Below, piece by piece: positions 59,804 to 64,000 of a stretch of 64,000 nt of DNA. The notes under the pieces were generated by a model. That model saw nothing but the letters and a program-made list of their open reading frames with translations, ran no database searches and was not told the DNA's origin. A program made the translations under genes and the position numbers. This stretch comes from DASZUK01 sp963844575 (GTDB taxonomy: Bacteria > Actinomycetota > Acidimicrobiia > Acidimicrobiales > RAAP-2). The number at the start of each line of letters is the position of its first letter. Position 1 is the stretch's first letter. The stretch lies in assembly GCA_963844575.1 (NCBI GenBank), contig CAWJOU010000005.1, positions 1,178,001-1,242,000 on the forward strand, given 5' to 3'.

Positions 59804-60553
59804 TCATGAGGAGTGCCCTTGCGTCATCAGACGCCGGACGAAGCTCTCTCCAAGCAGCTCGAGCTGGGCGGCGTCAATGCGCTCGACACCCTGGACGGAT
59901 GATCGAACCATCGCGGCGACGGTCCGGTCGACCTGGATGACGAGATGCCGGTGAGCCAATTCGGCGATGCGTGCGACGAAGTCGGCATCGGCGACCGACC
60001 GGAGCTCGTCGGCGAGCGCGTCCGGACCGAGCCGCTGCATCAGCCGCGCGACATCGAAGGCGTCGCTGCCCACCTTGCGCGGGTCACGTTGGCGGCCGAT
60101 GCCTTCGCTGATGCCGAGCTTGACGGCCACAAGCGCTGCCGGGCGCGCAACGTCGACGTACGCCGAGATCGGAGAGCCTCGGTGCGGCTGCACTACGAGC
60201 TGGACCGGCGTTCTGGTATCGAAGGCCAGACGATGCGTGAGGTACGGCAAATAGTCCGCATCGCCCTCGCTCACGTCGATCACGTCCACCTTGAGATCGT
60301 CGTCGAGCATGACGCTGTCGCCGAATCGCTCAAAGCCGTCGGCGGCGAGCGCATCGAGCAGCCCTGACTGGTCGTCGCTGACCGTGTCGATGTCGTTGGT
60401 TGCACGATGCGCTTGTCCGAGCCGGACGATAACGGCAAGTCCGCCGATCAGTGCGAAGGCGGGCAGGCGCGGCGTCACCTCGGCGAGACACCCGACCGCG
60501 CGGTATGGGACGCTGCCCACCTCGGCGGCGAGCAGGACGGATTTACCAGACAC
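59804..60553 (-). CDS. nucleotidyltransferase-fold putative toxin (MenT/AbiEii-like)
   Basis: 249 residues. FALIGGLAVIVRLGQAHRATNDIDTV holds the GG...(T)xDID nucleotidyltransferase core, with a further acidic residue in DLKVDVIDVSEG. The two-gene arrangement with an upstream winged-helix partner matches MenAT2/AbiE-type modules, in which the toxin adds nucleotides to tRNA ends. It overlaps the partner's 3' end by 11 bases. Activity is inferred from fold and context. Confidence 0.78.
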   Translation of the reverse strand: MSGKSVLLAAEVGSVPYRAVGCLAEVTPRLPAFALIGGLAVIVRLGQAHRATNDIDTVSDDQSGLLDALAADGFERFGDSVMLDDDLKVDVIDVSEGDADYLPYLTHRLAFDTRTPVQLVVQPHRGSPISAYVDVARPAALVAVKLGISEGIGRQRDPRKVGSDAFDVARLMQRLGPDALADELRSVADADFVARIAELAHRHLVIQVDRTVAAMVRSSVQGVERIDAAQLELLGESFVRRLMTQGHSS

Positions 60554-61547
60554 GGATCACTCCGAGGGGCGTCGGGTCCCAGGCCTCCACGACCTCGCGA
60601 CCTCGAGCGCGATCGTGTGCGAGGTCGAGCGCAACGATGACGGGATGGGCGACGCCGATGCCCGATGGCGTTCGCTGGAACGGCTCGTCCGTATAGATGC
60701 CGGCATGGTGGATGGGTCGAACAGTCGCCGCTGGCTGCCCGCGTGCTGGCCCGAAGTGGGCCACGGCGGCGTCGACGATTGGCGGTTGGGGGACGTAGAA
60801 GTCGGGCGGTCCCTCAGCGGACGCGATCACTGGCGCCCCGAGGAAGAGGGCCGCTTGCGTATCAGTGAGTACCCAGTCCCGGGGGAGACCGAGCCACGAC
60901 AGCTGAGGGAACGGGCCCACGATGCCGGGGAAGGAACCGAGCCCGACCGACCGTTGGTGCCACGGGCTCACCAGCTCCCAAAACAGGTCGGGGATGAGCG
61001 GCGAGTTGTGACGGTCCACGAGTCCGGCCTCGCGCAGCGCCCGAAGGCGTTCTGACACCCCGCCCGCCGACCGGCCCAGATGACCGGCCAGCCCACTCAC
61101 CGTCCACTGATGTTCAGGATCGGTAAGCAGCGCCAAGGCCACCTCGATGCCGACGGGCGGGAAGACCGAGCCCACGCGGTCGTCCGTCTCCTTGCTGCGG
61201 TGCGGCTCGATGTCGGACGCGATGCGCAGGCCCTTCGTCCAGATCCGGACATGCCCCCGGCGGTCGACCCAACCCCAGCCGCGTGATGCCAACTCCTTGC
61301 GGGCGTCCCCGCTGATCCGATCGGCTATCACCACGGCCACCACCCCGTCGGGCAGTTGCTGAAAGCCGCGTGCCGAGGCCGGCGTCACCACCGCGAGATG
61401 CTTCACCTCGACCGGCACGGCTACCCCGTCCACGACCAACCGTCCGTCCCGGCCCGCCGCGGCCAGTCCGGCGCGCTCCAACGCCGCAACGACCTCGTCG
61501 AGAGGGGCTGGAACTGACGACACGTCCATGAGGATACCAAGATTCAC
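60543..61547 (-). CDS. winged-helix partner of nucleotidyltransferase (MenA/AbiEi-like antitoxin)
   Basis: 334 residues from GTG 61547; ATG 61529 is an alternative. An N-terminal restriction-fold-like part (VVDGVAVPVEVKHLAVVTPASARGF, VVIADRISGDARKELASRGWGWVDRRGHVRIW) precedes a winged helix (VGIEVALALLTDPEHQWTVSGLAGHLGRSAGGVSERLRALREAGLVD) and a C-terminal domain. Its start codon lies inside an inverted repeat GATTCACG-N11-CGTGAATC, which suggests that it represses its own gene. Confidence 0.78.
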   Translation of the reverse strand: MNLGILMDVSSVPAPLDEVVAALERAGLAAAGRDGRLVVDGVAVPVEVKHLAVVTPASARGFQQLPDGVVAVVIADRISGDARKELASRGWGWVDRRGHVRIWTKGLRIASDIEPHRSKETDDRVGSVFPPVGIEVALALLTDPEHQWTVSGLAGHLGRSAGGVSERLRALREAGLVDRHNSPLIPDLFWELVSPWHQRSVGLGSFPGIVGPFPQLSWLGLPRDWVLTDTQAALFLGAPVIASAEGPPDFYVPQPPIVDAAVAHFGPARGQPAATVRPIHHAGIYTDEPFQRTPSGIGVAHPVIVALDLAHDRARGREVVEAWDPTPLGVIRVW

Positions 61548-61567
61548 GGTTCATGTATTCGTGAATC
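61541..61567. promoter_or_regulatory. inverted-repeat operator over the start of the MenA-like gene
   Basis: GATTCACG (61541-61548) and CGTGAATC (61560-61567) are perfect 8-bp inverted repeats with 11 bases between; GTG 61547 lies in one arm. Confidence 0.65.
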
Positions 61568-61667
61568 GTGAAGTCCGTACCCATACGCCGGAGGGGATGG
61601 ACCGGCTCCCCCCGGGGGCGCCGAATTGGACAAACAACATTGTTACGTTGCCGCGACGGCGGCGTAC

Positions 61668-61700
61668 GTCACGAAGTCCCTACACCAGGGAGTTCGTGAC
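61668..61700 (-). terminator. 14-bp hairpin overlapping the hicB stop codon
   Basis: 61668-61681 pairs with 61687-61700 with a single G-G mismatch at 61676/61692 and a 5-nt loop. The hicB TAG (61682-61680) lies in the stem-loop. It is the only strong stem after hicAB and probably ends or protects that mRNA. Confidence 0.5.
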
Positions 61701-62153
61701 TCGGCCGAAGTCATCACCGTGGTCCTTGCCGAGGTCATCGTTGGCCTCCAGCAGTCCCTGAACCGCCGACGGCGTATGGACAGTCAGTTGGGACACTCGC
61801 TGGTACGAAAGTCCCATGACCTTCCCGGCGTCGCGCACCGTGAGGCCCTCGCGCTCGGTCAATGCCAACGCGGCTTCCCGGTCCACCGCCTCCCGCCGGC
61901 GCTCCGCGTCGGCGGCCTCGGACCGGGCCGTGGCCCGAGCCCGCAACACCTCCTCGGTCTCGGGCCTGAGAACCGGCACGACTTCGACCTCGAAGCTGTC
62001 TGATGGCACGTCGAGCATGGCGGAAAGGGCGTCTCGGGCCATCTCCTCGGCCTGGTCGAGCCGACGGGCCTGGGAGTAAAGACCCGGGATCTCGGGGGCC
62101 TCGAGCGCCCACCAGTGCCCGCTCCGCTCCGCTCGTACGGTGTAGGTCTTCAT
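61680..62153 (-). CDS. hicB: HicB-family antitoxin
   Basis: 157 residues from ATG 62153, with SD-like GAGAGGGG upstream inside hicA. MKTYTVRAERSGHWWALEAPEIPGLYSQARRLDQAEEMARDALSAML is the HicB partial RNase-H fold; residues about 105-140 form a helix-turn-helix (ALTEREGLTVRDAGKVMGLSYQRVSQL). It should block HicA and repress the operon. Overlaps the hicA stop (ATGA). Confidence 0.85.
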   Translation of the reverse strand: MKTYTVRAERSGHWWALEAPEIPGLYSQARRLDQAEEMARDALSAMLDVPSDSFEVEVVPVLRPETEEVLRARATARSEAADAERRREAVDREAALALTEREGLTVRDAGKVMGLSYQRVSQLTVHTPSAVQGLLEANDDLGKDHGDDFGRVTNSLV

Positions 62154-62374
62154 TTCCACCACCCCTCTCCCAGTTCCAGTTCCAGTTCCGTAGCCTGCAT
62201 GATCTTCCGTGCCGTGATCTCGTTGATCTCGTTATGCCGAGGGATCGATACCTGGACGGCGCCGCCCAGCCGGTAGATGTCGTGCTCGGCACCGGCCCGA
62301 GCGGGCTCCCAGGTGAGACCTCGGGCCCTCGCTTGCTGGCTGATCTTCCGGATGAGGTCCCGTCGCTTCGTCAG
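62150..62374 (-). CDS. hicA: HicA-family mRNA interferase toxin, non-standard start
   Basis: 74 residues. The frame reads (CTG)TKRRDLIRKISQQARARGLTWEPARAGAEHDIYRLGGAVQVSIPRHNEINEITARKIMQATELELELGEGWWK, with SIPRHNEI carrying the catalytic His of HicA. No ATG, GTG or TTG precedes the domain before an in-frame TAG nine bases upstream of the CTG, so CTG 62374 is the best start at exactly the place where relatives have ATG. Its stop overlaps hicB. Either a CTG-initiated, weakly made toxin or a start-codon mutant. Confidence 0.75.
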   Translation of the reverse strand: MTKRRDLIRKISQQARARGLTWEPARAGAEHDIYRLGGAVQVSIPRHNEINEITARKIMQATELELELGEGWWK

Positions 62375-62378
62375 CTTA

Positions 62379-62419
62379 GTCTACTCTTGATAGACAGTAT
62401 CAGTCCAGTCTAATTAGAC
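62379..62419. promoter_or_regulatory. hicAB operator with paired GTCTA/TAGAC dyads
   Basis: GTCTA (62379-62383) and TAGAC (62391-62395) form one dyad with a 7-nt centre; the perfect 12-bp palindrome GTCTAATTAGAC (62408-62419) forms a second. They lie directly upstream of hicA and use the same half-site, as expected for HicB binding. Confidence 0.65.
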
Positions 62420-62595
62420 AGAGTTCCGAGTCATCGATCCCTTTGGTAGCTGCCCCGGCGAACGTTGGCGTGATTGGACGGCAGGCTCACAGGTCGCCGG
62501 TCAGGACGGGCCAAAGGTTCGCGTTATGCACAGCTGGAGGCGCCGTGGGGCTGGCCGGGGAGTTTGTGATACGACCCTGCCAGGGCGCGAACGGG

Positions 62596-62664
62596 GCAGA
62601 GAAGGTTCGGATCATCTCGGTTCGCCGGTCGCGTGTGCAAGAGGTGGCGATCTATGAAAGCTGA
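62596..62664 (+). pseudogene. BrnT-like toxin, C-terminal remnant
   Basis: GAEKVRIISVRRSRVQEVAIYES matches the end of BrnT toxins (RIISARRAT..ER..YE). The frame is open from 62443 but the upstream translation has no BrnT features, so only the last 20 or so codons survive. Its stop overlaps the antitoxin ATG by 11 bases, as in intact brnTA pairs. Confidence 0.65.
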
Positions 62665-62890
62665 AGAGTTCGACCAGGCGTTCGACCGGGGCGAAGACGT
62701 CATACCGGCGCTTGACTACGGCTCGGTCCGCCGGCCGGCGCTCGAGCAGTGACGAGTCAACGTCGACTTCCCGGCTTGGGTCGTCGAGGCGCTCGACCGG
62801 GAGGCCAGGCGTCTCGGGGTGACCCGCCAATCCATCATCAAGGTGTGGATCGCCGAACGGCTGGAGCTCCGGGACCACGACGCCGCCTGA
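62654..62890 (+). pseudogene. BrnA/CopG-type antitoxin with premature stop
   Basis: ATG 62654 codes KAEEFDQAFDRGEDVIPALDYGSVRRPALEQ, then TGA at 62750-62752, then in the same frame RVNVDFPAWVVEALDREARRLGVTRQSIIKVWIAERLE, the ribbon-helix-helix DNA-binding part. Intact relatives read straight through this site. A single nonsense change splits the antitoxin, consistent with loss of its toxin. Confidence 0.8.
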
Positions 62891-63105
62891 CGCAGCGTGA
62901 GTGGTCGACGACGGCAGTCGAACCCCCGACCCGACGAGTGTTCAGCCCAGTCCGGCTTGGTCGAGAACCTTGATGAACGTCGGGCGCCGCCGTGGGCCTC
63001 CCGCAGGGCCGTCAAATGTTCGGCGAACTCACGTCGGCGGCCGGCCGCCTTGGCAGCGACAGAACCGACGTTGCTGGTCATGCGATCAGGGTCGTCGTCG
63101 GACGA
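62891..63105. other. gap with possible gene remnant
   Basis: About 215 bp without a clear gene. On the minus strand GRRREFAEHLTALREAHGG (about 62983-63060) followed, after a frame change, by TFIKVLDQAGLG and a stop looks like the tail of a broken gene, but I cannot name the family. Confidence 0.35.
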
Positions 63106-64000
63106 TCAAGCCACCGCGTCGAACAGCTCGGGCTGGACGCTGAGCGAGCTCAGATCGGCAGCCAGCGTCCCCGCCGCCCACCCTTCGCGGTCGTTCGCCT
63201 GCGAACCCCGGTGCTCCAGCTCCGGGAACAGCTCGGCGATCACGTCGTCGGCGGCCGATGAGCGTGAGGCGAGCACCGGCAGGAACGCGTCGCCGTACGC
63301 CGCCGCGCCCGCCGAGACGCTGACCTCCTCGACCGCCCGGAGGCGCTCGCCGATCCGGATGGCGAAGGCCACGAGGAAGGACTGGCGAAACGACCGCGTC
63401 CGCGAGCGGCCGCCCCGGTCGGTTCTCGATCCGGCGGCCGTCATCTGGGTGGTCGCTTGCACGAGCAGCGACGTGAAGAGGACCTCGACGGTCACGAGAT
63501 CGTCCTCGTGTCCGGCCACGGTGGCCAGGCCGATCGACGGCGTGAGTACCGACCGGCATCGGTTCGCGGCCGCCACGACGTGCAGCAGTTGGGCCTTGGC
63601 CACGATGTATGGGTCCTCGATCCAGATCCGCCGTACGGCGACGGTCGGCCGGTGCGACTGGTCGGCCCGCTCGACCGCGGCCCGGTCGATGCTGTGGCGG
63701 GCCAACAGTTCCTGCGCCTTGGCCGTGAGGGCCTCCGCCTCGTCCGGGAAGGTGGTCGACTCGGCCTTCGCCAGTAGGTGCCGCGCCTTTTCCAGGGTCC
63801 GGTCCCGACCGGCGGCGCCCGGGTCGTGCCCGGCGGTGCTCTTGGCGGGCTGCGGCTCGGGCAGCGGGGGCAGGTGGGCCAGCAGGCCCAGGACCTTGAC
63901 GCCCGTCTCGACGTCGGCCCGCCAGCTCGGCGCGCCGGGTTCGAGCCGCCAGCTCGGCGCTCCGAAGGCCGCCGCCTCGGCCTCCCAGGCCGGGTCGGCC
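63106..64000 (-). CDS. DUF2786-domain protein (5' end beyond window)
   Basis: The frame is open from the window edge to the TGA at 63108-63106, 298 codons visible. TLEKARHLLAKAESTTFPDEAEALTAKAQELLARHSID is the DUF2786 signature; the following RIWIEDPYIVAKAQLLHVVAAANRC-VLTPSIGLATVAGHEDDLVTVEVLFTSLLVQA is the usual C-terminal domain of the family. Function unknown; members occur in actinobacteria and phages. The visible N-terminal part has a duplicated GAPSWR motif. ATG 63705 is internal, not the true start. Confidence 0.85.
   Translation of the reverse strand, partial: ADPAWEAEAAAFGAPSWRLEPGAPSWRADVETGVKVLGLLAHLPPLPEPQPAKSTAGHDPGAAGRDRTLEKARHLLAKAESTTFPDEAEALTAKAQELLARHSIDRAAVERADQSHRPTVAVRRIWIEDPYIVAKAQLLHVVAAANRCRSVLTPSIGLATVAGHEDDLVTVEVLFTSLLVQATTQMTAAGSRTDRGGRSRTRSFRQSFLVAFAIRIGERLRAVEEVSVSAGAAAYGDAFLPVLASRSSAADDVIAELFPELEHRGSQANDREGWAAGTLAADLSSLSVQPELFDAVA

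Noticed and set aside
61612..61621. CCGGGGGCGC, a 10-base match to the tRNA-Arg 3' end, as the distal attachment site of the island
   Set aside because: Too short to mean much in DNA of this GC content, and toxin-antitoxin remnants continue beyond it.
62716..63081. 121-codon minus-strand frame over the BrnA remnant as a gene
   Set aside because: Its second half is antisense to recognisable antitoxin sequence; only a short piece near 62983-63060 might be a separate remnant.

Overview
The window is very GC-rich DNA with GTG and TTG starts, twin F420/mycofactocin-type oxidoreductases, SCP-x-type thiolase and the secreted 'GYW..ASDGG.FAFGDA' repeat that is common in Acidimicrobiia. The most likely source is a free-living or environmental actinobacterium, probably class Acidimicrobiia. 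This placement is an inference from gene content. About 15 genes show a TANNNT box 5-7 nt before an ATG or GTG with no ribosome binding site, which points to widespread leaderless transcription.

Region 1 (1-12.2 kb) is a cobalamin locus. Two cobalamin riboswitches (about 359-520 and 7040-7150) precede two transcription units. The first encodes a secreted alpha/alpha-barrel protein and a 1,436-residue secreted protein with a DUF4430-like domain, two barrel regions, an Fn3-like domain and six C-terminal 42-residue repeats. The second encodes a membrane-anchored DUF4430-like protein followed, with overlapping start/stop codons, by a complete ECF transporter (T, fused A-A, S). Together they look like a surface corrinoid-capture and uptake system with a eukaryotic transcobalamin-like logic. 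A vapBC pair sits between the two units in the opposite direction.

Region 2 (12.2-25.8 kb) holds a second Phd/PIN toxin-antitoxin pair, a DEAD-box RNA helicase, an orphan D12-class adenine methyltransferase, catalase, an F420-type LLM oxidoreductase, a mycofactocin-type SDR, a DegT-family enzyme in which His replaces the PLP lysine, two small proteins, a TM0106-type RecB-like nuclease/helicase, a VOC protein and a beta-carbonic anhydrase.

Region 3 (25.9-43 kb) holds a secreted beta-helix protein, acyl-CoA dehydrogenase, WYL regulator divergent from an MFS exporter, a DUF433/DUF5615 pair, a secreted PHB-depolymerase-like esterase, Tag glycosylase, DUF1275 protein, acyl-CoA synthetase, a permease-aldehyde dehydrogenase-SDR operon probably for amine catabolism, and an anchored GH43 enzyme.

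Region 4 (43.6-55.2 kb) holds a minus-strand operon (LLM oxidoreductase, thiolase, KAS III, nucleotidyltransferase, CDF efflux), a thioesterase divergent from threonine aldolase plus an LLM enzyme, S-adenosylhomocysteine hydrolase and a PAS histidine kinase.

Region 5 (55.2-63 kb) is an accessory island that begins at tRNA-Arg(CCT), whose 3' end is duplicated immediately downstream. It contains an orphan RHH antitoxin with a broken Doc toxin, a HicA-like/HTH pair under a 37-bp palindromic promoter, a TOTE-type archaeo-eukaryotic primase that is frameshifted and cut off by an IS3-family element, a second gene cut off at the other IS end, a MenAT/AbiE-like nucleotidyltransferase pair, a hicAB pair whose toxin lacks a standard start codon, and a decayed BrnT/BrnA pair. 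The window closes inside a DUF2786 protein.
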